Part shown: positions 44,820 to 54,400 of the stretch, in pieces
Layout: every line of letters starts with the position of its first letter
How positions within the stretch are numbered: the stretch's first letter is position 1
Assembly: GCF_000182645.1 (NCBI RefSeq)
Contig: NZ_ACQA01000002.1
Location: 124,001 to 188,000, forward strand
From: Brucella intermedia LMG 3301
Lineage (GTDB): Bacteria > Pseudomonadota > Alphaproteobacteria > Rhizobiales > Rhizobiaceae
DNA: 64,000 nt
Reading direction: 5' to 3'
Notes under the pieces: generated by a model
Seen by the model: only the letters and a program-made list of their open reading frames with translations
Databases searched by the model: none
What the model was told of the DNA's origin: nothing
Position numbers and translations under genes: made by a program

Positions 44820-44890
44820 TGTATTCATCTCGCAGTCGACGCATAAGTGCATACGAAACCTCCCAATGGTATTCAATTCGGAGTACGCCT

Positions 44891-47629
44891 ATGCAACATG
44901 TCGCAGGGGAAAATCCCAGGGCGCAGACAACGGCGCTAGCGATGAGTACGACCGCTTTTACAGTCTGTTTCGCGGTCTGGACCATCTTCGCAATCATCGG
45001 CATTGAAATCCGGTCCGAGCTTGGACTGAGCGAAACGCAGTTCGGCCTGCTGGTCGGCACGCCCATCCTGACCGGATCGCTGATCCGCGTCATCCTCGGC
45101 ATCTGGGCGGACCGCTATGGCGGCCGCGCCATCTTCACGCTCACAATGCTGGTCTCGGCGGTCGCCACCTGGCTTCTGACCTACGCCACCACCTATCCGC
45201 AGATGCTGGTTGCAGCGCTTGGCGTCGGCGTGGCGGGCGGGTCGTTCTCGGTCGGCGTCGCCTATGTGTCGCGCTGGTATCCGCCGGAAAAGCAGGGCGT
45301 CGCGCTGGGCATTTTCGGCGCGGGCAATGTGGGCTCGGCGGTGACGAAGTTCTTCGCGCCGATGGTCATGGTTGCGTTTGGCTGGCACGCGGTCGCGGAA
45401 GTCTGGGCGGCGGCGATGGTCGTCATGGCGCTCATCTTCTATTTCACCACGAGCGACGATCCGGTTCTGGTCGAGCGCCGTCTCAAGGGCATAAAGCCCA
45501 CCAGCACGCTGATGGAGCTGGAACCGCTGAAGAATGTGCAGGTCTGGCGTTTCTCGCTCTACTATTTCTTCGTCTTCGGCGCCTTCGTGGCACTCGCGCT
45601 GTGGCTGCCGCAATATCTGATCCATGTCTATGGCGTCGATATTCGCCTGGCAGGCATCATCGCGGCGTTCTTCTCCGTCCCGGCCAGCCTGTTCCGCGCC
45701 TATGGCGGGCATCTTTCGGATGTCTATGGCGCGCGCCGGGTCATGTACTGGACCTTCGCCGTCTCGCTGGTCGCAACCTTCGTGCTGTCCTATCCGCCGA
45801 CGGATTACGTCATCCAGAGCGATAACGGCCCGTTGGCCTTCCATGCCGAAATGGGCGTGATCGGCTTCACCATCACCGTCTTCATCCTCGGCTTCTTCAT
45901 GGCGCTCGGCAAGGCTGCGGTCTTCAAGCACATTCCGGTCTATTATCCGGGCAATGTCGGCTCTGTCGGCGGCCTCGTGGGCATGATCGGCGGCCTTGGC
46001 GGCTTCATCCTGCCGATCCTGTTCGGCGTGCTCCTCGATCAGACCGGCCTCTGGACAAGCTGCTTCATGCTGCTTTTCGTCATCGTCGCCGTGTCGTTCA
46101 CATGGATGCATGTCTCGATCCGCCAGATGGAACGCGCCTCGCAAGGCGCGGCCACGGAAGAACTTCCGGCCTTCGCCGAATTGCAGGGCCTGAAGAAGGC
46201 CGAAATCAAGCCGGCAAAAGGCGATTCCGTCCTCACCGACTGGCGTCCGGACGATCCTGCCTTCTGGGAGCAGAAGGGAAGGAAGATCGCCAGGCGCAAC
46301 CTGTGGCTTTCGATCCCCGCGCTTCTGCTGTCCTTCGCCATCTGGCAGGTCTGGTCCGTGGTGGTGGCGAAGCTGCCGCTGGTGGGCTACCAGTTCACGA
46401 CCGACCAGCTCTTCTGGCTGGCAGCGCTCCCCGGCATTTCGGGCGCGACCTTCCGCATTTTCTATTCCTTCATGGTGCCGATCTTCGGCGGTCGCCTGTG
46501 GACCACACTGACCACCTGGTCGCTGGTCATTCCGGCCATCGGCATCGGCTATGCGGTGCAGAACCCGAACACGCCTTATTTCATCTTCCTTCTGCTGGCG
46601 CTCTGCTGCGGCTTTGGTGGCGGCAACTTTGCCTCCTCCATGTCCAACATCTCGTTCTTCTTCCCCAAGCACGAGAAGGGCAATGCGGCAGCGCTCAATG
46701 CGGGCCTCGGCAATCTCGGCGTCAGCGTCGTGCAGTTCGTGGTGCCGCTGGTCATCACCGCCGGTATCTTCGGCAAGCTCGGCGGCGATCCGGCAATGGT
46801 CGCGACCGAAGCGGGCAGCGCACCGCTGTGGCTGCAGAATGCCGGGTTCTTCTTCGTGCCGTTCATCATCATCACGGCCTTCGCCAACTGGTTCGGCATG
46901 AACGACATCGCATCGGCCAAGGCTTCGTTTGCCGATCAGGCCGTCATCTTCCGCCGCAGGCACAACTGGATCATGTGCTGGCTCTATACGGGAACCTTCG
47001 GCTCGTTCATCGGCTATTCGGCAGGCTTCCCGCTTTTGACCAACATCCTCTTCCCGGAAGTCAATGCGCTTCAGTTCGCCTTTCTCGGGCCTCTCGTCGG
47101 CGCGCTGTCGCGGTCGGGTTCGGGCTGGCTTGCCGATAAATACGGCGGTGGGCGCGTCACCATCTGGGCATTCGTGCTGATGATGATCGGCGTGGCGGGC
47201 GTGCTCTACTTCGTCGGCATCAAGGATCAGCCGAACGCGTTCTGGGGCTTCTTCGCTTCCTTCATCCTGCTGTTCTTCGCAACCGGCATCGGCAACGCCT
47301 CCACCTTCCAGATGATCCCGGCGATCATGTCGAAGGAAATGGACAGGCTCATGCCCAAGGCCACCGCGGAAGAACGCCGCCACGAAGCGGACAAGGAATC
47401 CGCGGCCATCACCGGCTTCACCTCGGCCATCGCTGCCTTCGGCGCCTTCTTCATTCCGAAGGGCTACGGCACCTCGATCAGCATGACCGGCGGGCCGGAA
47501 GCCGCACTCTGGGCCTTCCTGATCTTCTACGTGACATGCCTCGTCATCACCTGGGGCGTCTACACCCGAAAAGGCGGGCTGCTCTACGACGTGGAGCACC
47601 GCAGCAAGCCAGCCGCTGCTGCCGCCTAA
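44891..47629 (+). CDS. narK: Fused nitrate/nitrite transporter NarK (two MFS domains)
   Basis: This 912-residue inner-membrane protein is two NarK-type transporters in one chain, about 24 membrane segments. The N-terminal half (about 1-430) is NarK1-like (nitrate/proton) and the C-terminal half (about 480-912) is NarK2-like (nitrate/nitrite antiport); both have nitrate-signature glycine-rich helices (GVAGGSFSVGVAYVSRWYPP; GFGGGNFASSMSNISFFFP). Such fusions occur in Paracoccus and Brucella. ATG 44891 has GGAG 7 bases before it, and the conserved transporter sequence begins soon after; in-frame upstream sequence is non-conserved. Confidence 0.93.
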   Translation: MQHVAGENPRAQTTALAMSTTAFTVCFAVWTIFAIIGIEIRSELGLSETQFGLLVGTPILTGSLIRVILGIWADRYGGRAIFTLTMLVSAVATWLLTYATTYPQMLVAALGVGVAGGSFSVGVAYVSRWYPPEKQGVALGIFGAGNVGSAVTKFFAPMVMVAFGWHAVAEVWAAAMVVMALIFYFTTSDDPVLVERRLKGIKPTSTLMELEPLKNVQVWRFSLYYFFVFGAFVALALWLPQYLIHVYGVDIRLAGIIAAFFSVPASLFRAYGGHLSDVYGARRVMYWTFAVSLVATFVLSYPPTDYVIQSDNGPLAFHAEMGVIGFTITVFILGFFMALGKAAVFKHIPVYYPGNVGSVGGLVGMIGGLGGFILPILFGVLLDQTGLWTSCFMLLFVIVAVSFTWMHVSIRQMERASQGAATEELPAFAELQGLKKAEIKPAKGDSVLTDWRPDDPAFWEQKGRKIARRNLWLSIPALLLSFAIWQVWSVVVAKLPLVGYQFTTDQLFWLAALPGISGATFRIFYSFMVPIFGGRLWTTLTTWSLVIPAIGIGYAVQNPNTPYFIFLLLALCCGFGGGNFASSMSNISFFFPKHEKGNAAALNAGLGNLGVSVVQFVVPLVITAGIFGKLGGDPAMVATEAGSAPLWLQNAGFFFVPFIIITAFANWFGMNDIASAKASFADQAVIFRRRHNWIMCWLYTGTFGSFIGYSAGFPLLTNILFPEVNALQFAFLGPLVGALSRSGSGWLADKYGGGRVTIWAFVLMMIGVAGVLYFVGIKDQPNAFWGFFASFILLFFATGIGNASTFQMIPAIMSKEMDRLMPKATAEERRHEADKESAAITGFTSAIAAFGAFFIPKGYGTSISMTGGPEAALWAFLIFYVTCLVITWGVYTRKGGLLYDVEHRSKPAAAAA

Positions 47630-47652
47630 CGAACCAAAATGAGGATAAAATC

Positions 47653-50600
47653 ATGAGTCTACTCCTCGATCGCCTGAACTTTCTTGCGCGCAAGAATGTC
47701 GGCACCTTCTCGGAGGGCCATGGCGTCACCACCAACGAAAACCGTGACTGGGAAGACGCCTATCGCAAGCGCTGGCAGCACGACAAGATCGTGCGCTCCA
47801 CCCATGGCGTGAACTGCACCGGCTCCTGCTCGTGGAAGGTCTACGTCAAGGGCGGCATCATCACCTGGGAAACCCAGCAGACGGACTATCCGCGCACCCG
47901 CGCCGATCTTCCGAACCACGAACCGCGCGGCTGTTCGCGCGGGGCAAGCTATAGCTGGTATGTCTATTCGGCCAACCGCGTGAAATATCCGCTGATCCGC
48001 TCGCGCCTCCTGAAACTGTGGCGCAAGGAACGTGCGCTGAAAACGCCGGTCGGAGCTTGGGCTGCGATCCAGCAGGACCCGGCCAAGCGCGCCGACTATA
48101 TGAAGGTGCGCGGTCTCGGCGGCTTCGTTCGCGCCACGTGGGAAGAAGTCAACGAGATCATCGCAGCCGCCAATGCCTATACGGCCAAGACATACGGCCC
48201 GGACCGCGTGATCGGCTTCTCGCCGATCCCGGCCATGTCGATGGTGTCCTATGCGGCGGGTTCGCGTTACCTGTCGCTGCTCGGCGGCGTCTGCATGTCG
48301 TTCTATGACTGGTATTGCGACCTGCCGCCCGCGTCACCCATGACATGGGGCGAACAGACCGACGTGCCGGAATCGGCAGACTGGTACAATGCGGGCTTCC
48401 TGATGCTCTGGGGTTCCAACGTGCCGCAGACCCGCACGCCGGATGCGCATTTCTATACGGAAGTGCGCTACAAGGGCACCAAGTCGGTCGTGGTCTCGCC
48501 CGACTATTCGGAAGCCGCAAAGTTCGCCGACCTCTGGCTGCACCCGAAGCAGGGCACCGACGCCGCCCTTGCCATGGCGCTTGGCCATGTGATCCTGCGC
48601 GAATACCATCTCGACCGGCAGGTTCCCTATTTCGAGGATTATTGCCGCAAATATTCCGACTTCCCGATGCTGGTCATGCTCTCGAAGAAGGACGGACGCT
48701 ACGTGCCGGACCGCTTCCTGCGCGCCTCGGACCTGAAGGACGATCTGGGCGAGGCCAACAATCCCGACTGGAAGACGGTCGCCTTTGATACGAGATCGGG
48801 TACCTATGTTGCCCCGCAGGGCTCCATCGGCTTCCGCTGGGGCGATGACGGCCAGTGGAACCTTGAAGAAAAGGATGGCCGGGGTAAGGATGTGGAACTC
48901 GCCAAGAGTTTCATTGCGGCGGGCGCGCACGATGCCGTCGCCGATGTGGCGTTCCCTTATTTCGGCAATCGCGAGCACGATTATTTTGAAGGCACCGACC
49001 ATGACAGCGTGCTGGTGCGCAAGGTCCCGGCCCGCAAGCTCAAGCTGAAGAAGGGCGAAGTGCTGGTCGCGACCGTGTTCGACCTGTTCGCCGCCAATTA
49101 CGGCCTCGATCGCGGGCTTGGCGACGAGAACTCCGCCAGGTCCTATGACGAGGGCCTGCCCTATACACCGGCCTGGGCGGAGAAGATCACGGGCGTCCCG
49201 CGCGACCAGATCATTGCCGTCGCCCGCGAATTTGCAACCAATGCCGAAAAGACCAATGGCCGTTCCATGGTCATTCTCGGTGCCGGTCTCAACCACTGGT
49301 ACCACATGGACATGAACTATCGCGGCATCATCAACATGCTGGTGATGTGCGGCTGCATCGGCCAGTCGGGCGGCGGCTGGAGCCATTATGTGGGACAGGA
49401 AAAGCTGCGCCCGCAGACCGGCTGGACCGCGCTTGCCTTCGCGCTGGACTGGAACCGTCCGCCGCGCCACATGAACTCCACCTCGTTCTTCTATGCGCAT
49501 ACCGACCAGTGGCGCTACGAGACCGTGAAGGTGCAGGACATCCTTTCGCCCACCGCGCCCGAGGGGGCGTGGGAAGGCACGATGATCGACTACAACATCC
49601 GCGCCGAACGGATGGGCTGGCTGCCTTCCGCGCCGCAGCTCCAGACCAACCCGCTGGAGCTTGCCAGAGAGGCAGCCGCAGCGGGCAAGGAGCCGAAGGA
49701 CTTCATCGCGAATGCCTTGAAGAACGGCACTGTCACCATGTCCTGCGAGGACCCGGACCACGAGGCCAACTGGCCGCGCAACATGTTCGTCTGGCGCTCG
49801 AACCTGCTCGGTTCGTCGGGCAAGGGGCATGAATATTTCCTGAAGCACCTGCTCGGCACGTCCAACGGCTTGCTTGGCAAGGATCTGGGACAGGAAGGCG
49901 CGCAGGAAAGCCGCGAGGCCGTGTGGCATGAGAATGCGCCGGAAGGAAAGCTCGACCTTCTGGTCACGCTCGATTTCCGCATGTCCACGACCTGCGTCTA
50001 TTCCGATATCGTTCTGCCGACTGCCACCTGGTACGAAAAGAACGACCTCAATACCTCCGACATGCATCCCTTCATCCATCCGTTGTCGAGTGCCGCCGAC
50101 CCGGCATGGGAAGCACGCAGCGACTGGGACATCTTCAAGGGCATCGCGAAGAAGTTCTCGGAAGTGGCGCCGGAAGTGCTGGGCGTCGAGAAGGACATCG
50201 TTCTGGTGCCGACCCTGCATGACACGGCGGGCGAACTGGCGCAGCCCAAGGATGTTCTCGACTGGAAGAAGGGCGAAGTCGAGCCGATCCCCGGCAAGAC
50301 CATGCCATCGGTCGTGGTCGTGGAGCGCGATTATCCGAACCTCTACAAGCGCTATACCTCCGTCGGGCCGCTTCTGGACAAGCTTGGCAATGGCGGCAAG
50401 GGCATCTCGTGGAACACCGAGCATGAGGTCGAGCTTCTCGGCAAGCTGAACGGCAGGGTTCATGAGCCGGGCGCAACCGAAGGGCGTCCGCGCATCTATA
50501 CCGATGTCGACGCAACCGAGGTCATTCTCTCGCTTGCGCCGGAAACCAACGGCGAAGTGGCGGTCAAGGCATGGGAAGCGCTGTCGAAGTTCACAGGCCG

Positions 50601-51417
50601 CGACCACACCCATCTGGCTCTTCCCAAGGAAGACGAGAAGATCCGCTATCGCGATATCGTCGCGCAGCCGCGCAAGATCATCTCCTCGCCGACATGGTCG
50701 GGGCTCGAATCCGAGCATGTCTGCTATAATGCGGGCTATACCAATGTGCATGAGCTGATCCCGTGGCGCACGCTGACCGGCCGTCAGCAGCTCTATCAGG
50801 ATCACCTGTGGATGCGCGCCTTCGGCGAGGGCTTCTGCGTCTATCGTCCGCCCATCGACACCAAGACGGTCAATCCGGCAATCCGCGAAAAGGCGGACGG
50901 CCAGCCGCATCTGGTGCTGAACTTCATCACGCCGCACCAGAAATGGGGCATCCACTCCACCTATACGGACAATCTCCTGATGCTGACGCTCAATCGCGGC
51001 GGGCCGGTTGTCTGGATTTCGGAGCCGGATGCGGCAAAGGCCGGCATCGTCGATAATGACTGGGTGGAAGTCTACAACGCCAACGGCGCCATCGTGGCCC
51101 GTGCGGTCGTCTCCCAGCGCATGAAGGATGGAACCATCTTCATGTATCACGCGCAGGAGAAGATCGTGAATACGCCCGGCTCGCCGCTCACCGGCCAGCG
51201 CGGCGGCATTCACAACTCCGTCACCCGCATCATCACCAAGCCGACGCATATGATCGGCGGCTACGCCCACCAATCCTATGGCTTCAACTATTACGGCACC
51301 GTCGGCGCCAACCGCGACGAGTTCGTGGTCGTGCGCAAGCTCGACCATGTGGACTGGATGGAAGGGCCGCTTGAAGAAGGCAACCGCAACTCCGCCGTGA
51401 AGGAGGCAGCAGAATGA
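47653..51417 (+). CDS. narG: Respiratory nitrate reductase alpha subunit NarG
   Basis: This 1254-residue catalytic subunit reduces nitrate to nitrite in the cytoplasm using bis-MGD molybdenum. The N-terminal iron-sulfur motif is STHGVNCTGSCSW (His plus cysteines), with a later cysteine in RGCSRGAS. YCDLPPASPMTWGEQTDVPE holds the aspartate ligand of molybdenum. The unprocessed N-terminus MSLLLDRLNFL is of the NarG type with a Tat-like remnant that is not cleaved. ATG 47653 has GAGGA ahead, 23 bases after narK. It overlaps narH by 4 bases. Confidence 0.97.
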   Translation: MSLLLDRLNFLARKNVGTFSEGHGVTTNENRDWEDAYRKRWQHDKIVRSTHGVNCTGSCSWKVYVKGGIITWETQQTDYPRTRADLPNHEPRGCSRGASYSWYVYSANRVKYPLIRSRLLKLWRKERALKTPVGAWAAIQQDPAKRADYMKVRGLGGFVRATWEEVNEIIAAANAYTAKTYGPDRVIGFSPIPAMSMVSYAAGSRYLSLLGGVCMSFYDWYCDLPPASPMTWGEQTDVPESADWYNAGFLMLWGSNVPQTRTPDAHFYTEVRYKGTKSVVVSPDYSEAAKFADLWLHPKQGTDAALAMALGHVILREYHLDRQVPYFEDYCRKYSDFPMLVMLSKKDGRYVPDRFLRASDLKDDLGEANNPDWKTVAFDTRSGTYVAPQGSIGFRWGDDGQWNLEEKDGRGKDVELAKSFIAAGAHDAVADVAFPYFGNREHDYFEGTDHDSVLVRKVPARKLKLKKGEVLVATVFDLFAANYGLDRGLGDENSARSYDEGLPYTPAWAEKITGVPRDQIIAVAREFATNAEKTNGRSMVILGAGLNHWYHMDMNYRGIINMLVMCGCIGQSGGGWSHYVGQEKLRPQTGWTALAFALDWNRPPRHMNSTSFFYAHTDQWRYETVKVQDILSPTAPEGAWEGTMIDYNIRAERMGWLPSAPQLQTNPLELAREAAAAGKEPKDFIANALKNGTVTMSCEDPDHEANWPRNMFVWRSNLLGSSGKGHEYFLKHLLGTSNGLLGKDLGQEGAQESREAVWHENAPEGKLDLLVTLDFRMSTTCVYSDIVLPTATWYEKNDLNTSDMHPFIHPLSSAADPAWEARSDWDIFKGIAKKFSEVAPEVLGVEKDIVLVPTLHDTAGELAQPKDVLDWKKGEVEPIPGKTMPSVVVVERDYPNLYKRYTSVGPLLDKLGNGGKGISWNTEHEVELLGKLNGRVHEPGATEGRPRIYTDVDATEVILSLAPETNGEVAVKAWEALSKFTGRDHTHLALPKEDEKIRYRDIVAQPRKIISSPTWSGLESEHVCYNAGYTNVHELIPWRTLTGRQQLYQDHLWMRAFGEGFCVYRPPIDTKTVNPAIREKADGQPHLVLNFITPHQKWGIHSTYTDNLLMLTLNRGGPVVWISEPDAAKAGIVDNDWVEVYNANGAIVARAVVSQRMKDGTIFMYHAQEKIVNTPGSPLTGQRGGIHNSVTRIITKPTHMIGGYAHQSYGFNYYGTVGANRDEFVVVRKLDHVDWMEGPLEEGNRNSAVKEAAE

Positions 51418-52952
51418 AAATCCGTGCGCAAATTGGAATGGTGCTCAATCTCGACAAGTGCATCGGCTGCCACACCTGCTCGGTGACGTGCAAGAACGTC
51501 TGGACCAACCGTGAAGGCGTGGAATATGCCTGGTTCAACAACGTTGAGACCAAGCCCGGCATCGGTTTTCCCAAGGAATGGGAAAACCAGAAGAAGTGGA
51601 ACGGCGGCTGGGTCCGCAAGAAGAACGGCAAGATCGAGCCGAAGATGGGCGCAAAATGGCGCATCCTCGCCAAGATTTTCGCCAATCCGGACCTGCCGGA
51701 AATCGACGACTATTACGAGCCGTTCGACTTCGATTACGGCCATCTGCAGACGGCAGGCGAAAGCAGGACCATGCCGACCGCCCGCCCGCGCTCGCTGATT
51801 TCCGGCGAGCGGATGGAAAAGATCGAATGGGGGCCGAACTGGGAGGAAATTCTCGGCGGCGAGTTCGCCAAGCGCTCGAAGGACTACAATTTCGAAGGCG
51901 TCGAGAAGGAAATCTACGGCCAGTTCGAAAATACCTTCATGATGTACCTGCCGCGCCTGTGCGAGCACTGCCTCAACCCCACCTGCGTTGCGGCCTGCCC
52001 GTCCGGCGCGATCTACAAGCGCGAGGATGACGGCATCGTCCTGATCGATCAGGAAAAGTGCCGCGGCTGGCGCATGTGCGTCTCCGGCTGCCCCTACAAG
52101 AAGATTTATTACAACTGGAGCTCGGGCAAGTCCGAGAAGTGCATCTTCTGCTATCCGCGCATCGAAGCAGGCCAGCCGACCGTCTGTTCGGAAACCTGTG
52201 TCGGCCGCATCCGCTATCTGGGCGTGATGCTCTATGATGCAGACCGTATTTCGGAGGCCGCTTCCACGGCCAATGAACAGGACCTCTATCAGGAACAGCT
52301 CAACATCTTCCTCGATCCGAACGATCCTGCCGTGATCGAACAGGCGCGCAAGGACGGCGTGCCGGAAGCCTGGCTGGAATCCGCCAGGCATTCGCCGGTC
52401 TACAAGATGGCGATGGACTGGAAGATCGCCTTCCCGCTCCATCCCGAATACCGCACCCTGCCGATGGTCTGGTATGTGCCGCCGCTTTCGCCGCTGCAAT
52501 CGGCTGCGGCTGCCGGCAAGCTCGGCATGGACGGCCCGCTGCCGGATGTCCGCTCCATGCGCATCCCGGTCCGCTACCTCGCCAATCTCCTGACCGCAGG
52601 CAAGGAAGAGCCGGTCATCTCGGCGCTGGAACGCATGCTCGCCATGCGCGCCTATATGCGCGCCAAGACGGTCGATGGCGTCATCGACGAGGCGATTGCC
52701 GACCGCGTCGGCATGAGCGGCGCGATGATCGAGGAAATGTACCACATCATGGCGATTGCCAATTACGAGGACCGCTTCGTCATCCCGACGACGCATCGTG
52801 AAATCACCGAGGACGCCTATGACGTGCGCGGCTCCTGCGGCTTCACCTTCGGCAATGGCTGCTCGGGCGGCACGTCGACGGAAGATCTGTTCGGTGCCAA
52901 GCGCCAGAAAGTGGTCCAAACGCCGACCGATATTTTCAGGGAGCAGGTGTAA
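51414..52952 (+). CDS. narH: Respiratory nitrate reductase beta subunit NarH
   Basis: This 512-residue subunit carries one [3Fe-4S] and three [4Fe-4S] clusters that pass electrons from NarI to NarG. Cysteine groups are CIGCHTCSVTC, CEHCLNPTCVAAC, CRGWRMCVSGC (with the tryptophan that gives the 3Fe cluster) and CIFCYPRIEAGQPTVCSETC. Length is normal. It starts in the narG stop overlap (ATGA) and its TAA stop overlaps the narJ ATG by one base. Confidence 0.97.
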   Translation: MKIRAQIGMVLNLDKCIGCHTCSVTCKNVWTNREGVEYAWFNNVETKPGIGFPKEWENQKKWNGGWVRKKNGKIEPKMGAKWRILAKIFANPDLPEIDDYYEPFDFDYGHLQTAGESRTMPTARPRSLISGERMEKIEWGPNWEEILGGEFAKRSKDYNFEGVEKEIYGQFENTFMMYLPRLCEHCLNPTCVAACPSGAIYKREDDGIVLIDQEKCRGWRMCVSGCPYKKIYYNWSSGKSEKCIFCYPRIEAGQPTVCSETCVGRIRYLGVMLYDADRISEAASTANEQDLYQEQLNIFLDPNDPAVIEQARKDGVPEAWLESARHSPVYKMAMDWKIAFPLHPEYRTLPMVWYVPPLSPLQSAAAAGKLGMDGPLPDVRSMRIPVRYLANLLTAGKEEPVISALERMLAMRAYMRAKTVDGVIDEAIADRVGMSGAMIEEMYHIMAIANYEDRFVIPTTHREITEDAYDVRGSCGFTFGNGCSGGTSTEDLFGAKRQKVVQTPTDIFREQV

Positions 52953-53662
52953 TGAACAGGACCCTGAAAATCATTTCGCTGCTGCTTTCCTATCCCACGC
53001 CCGAGCTGCAACTGGGCGGAGAGGAGCTGAAAGAGGCGCTTGCCGGGGAAAGGCTTTCGCCCGGCATCCGCAGGCTTCTCGACAGTCTTGTCGATTATGT
53101 CTGCGACTGCGACCTCTACGAGGCGCAGGAACGCTATGTGCATCTTTTCGACCGCACGCGGTCGCTGTCGCTGCATCTTTTCGAGCATGTGCATGGTGAA
53201 AGCCGCGATCGCGGCCAGGCCATGGTCGACCTGATGAAGATGTATGACGACAACGGCTTTGTGGTGGATGCCAGGGAACTGCCGGACTATCTGCCGCTGT
53301 TTCTCGAGTTCCTGTCGACGCGCTCGCCGGAGGAAATCCATGATCTTCTCACCCAGACCGGCCATATCACGGCGGCCATCGGCGAGCGGCTGCGCAAGCG
53401 CCAGTCGCCCTATGCCAACGCCTTTGCGGCGCTCCTGCATGTCGCCAACGCCAAGCCGGACCAGAGCCTCGTCGGAGAATTGCTTCGGCAGGAAGAAGAC
53501 GACCCGAACGACCTCGCCGCGCTCGACCGCATCTGGGAAGAAGAAGCGGTGACGTTCGGCGGCAATGCGGGTGAAAACGCCTGCGGCCCGGACCGGTTGC
53601 GCATGCAGATGCGTGCGGCACAGCGCAAGCCCGGCTCCCCGTCCAACCCTTCACATCTATAG
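52952..53662 (+). CDS. narJ: Nitrate reductase assembly chaperone NarJ
   Basis: This 236-residue cytoplasmic chaperone is needed to insert molybdenum cofactor into NarG before membrane attachment. It has the NarJ/TorD helical pattern, with LLSYPTPELQ at the start and the conserved middle LFEHVHGESRDRGQAMVDL. It starts one base inside the narH stop and is 10 bases before narI. Confidence 0.95.
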   Translation: MNRTLKIISLLLSYPTPELQLGGEELKEALAGERLSPGIRRLLDSLVDYVCDCDLYEAQERYVHLFDRTRSLSLHLFEHVHGESRDRGQAMVDLMKMYDDNGFVVDARELPDYLPLFLEFLSTRSPEEIHDLLTQTGHITAAIGERLRKRQSPYANAFAALLHVANAKPDQSLVGELLRQEEDDPNDLAALDRIWEEEAVTFGGNAGENACGPDRLRMQMRAAQRKPGSPSNPSHL

Positions 53663-53672
53663 GAGACGGAAA

Positions 53673-54395
53673 ATGGCTTACCTCCATACGTTTCTTTTCG
53701 GCATCTATCCCTATATCGCGCTGAGCGTGCTCGTGCTCGGCTCGATCTTCCGTTACGACCGCGAGCCCTATACCTGGCGTTCGGGCTCGAGCCAGCTTTT
53801 GCGGCGCAGGCAGCTCATGTGGGGTTCGGTCCTGTTTCACGTCGGCGTGCTGTTCATCTTCGCCGGTCATTTCGTCGGCCTGCTGACACCCATCTGGGTG
53901 TTCGACATGCTTGGCGTCAGCCATGAGGCAAAGCAGATTCTCGCCGTCGTGGCGGGCGGCATTGCCGGGGTTATGGCAATCATCGGCGCCAGCATGCTGG
54001 TGCATCGCCGCCTGTTCGATCCGCGCGTGCGCGCATCTTCAAGGCCGACCGACACGCTGATCATCATGCTGTTGTGGGTGCAGCTTCTGCTGGGCCTCGG
54101 CACCATTCCGGTTTCGCTGCAACATATCGACGGCGGCGAAATGGTGACATTCATGAACTGGGCGCAGGGCATCTTCACCTTCAACCCGGCTGCATCGAGC
54201 TACATCACCGATGCGTCGTTTGTCTTCAAGATGCATATCTTCCTGGGGCTGACGATCTTCCTGCTGTTCCCGTTCACGCGCCTTGTGCATATGCTGAGCG
54301 CACCGGTGCGCTATATCTGGCGTCCGGGCTATCAGGTCGTGCGTGAGCGCAACCATACGGCTCAGCCCTCGCATATGCGCGTTCCTGCGGAGTAA
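53673..54395 (+). CDS. narI: Nitrate reductase gamma subunit NarI (cytochrome b)
   Basis: This 240-residue membrane cytochrome takes electrons from quinol. Five membrane segments are present, with heme histidines in LFHVGVLFIFAGHFVGL and KMHIFLGLTIFLLFPFTRLVHM. AGGAGA lies 7 bases before ATG 53673. It is followed 5 bases later by the PpiC gene in the same transcription unit. Confidence 0.96.
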   Translation: MAYLHTFLFGIYPYIALSVLVLGSIFRYDREPYTWRSGSSQLLRRRQLMWGSVLFHVGVLFIFAGHFVGLLTPIWVFDMLGVSHEAKQILAVVAGGIAGVMAIIGASMLVHRRLFDPRVRASSRPTDTLIIMLLWVQLLLGLGTIPVSLQHIDGGEMVTFMNWAQGIFTFNPAASSYITDASFVFKMHIFLGLTIFLLFPFTRLVHMLSAPVRYIWRPGYQVVRERNHTAQPSHMRVPAE

Positions 54396-54400
54396 GGCTC

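Noticed and set aside
44936..47599. An 887-residue frame on the minus strand opposite narK
   Set aside because: It is rich in Glu, Arg, Asp and His with no domain, as expected from the complement of a membrane-protein gene.
48334..51348. A 1004-residue minus-strand frame opposite narG
   Set aside because: It has no family signature and the + strand is clearly narG with all expected motifs.
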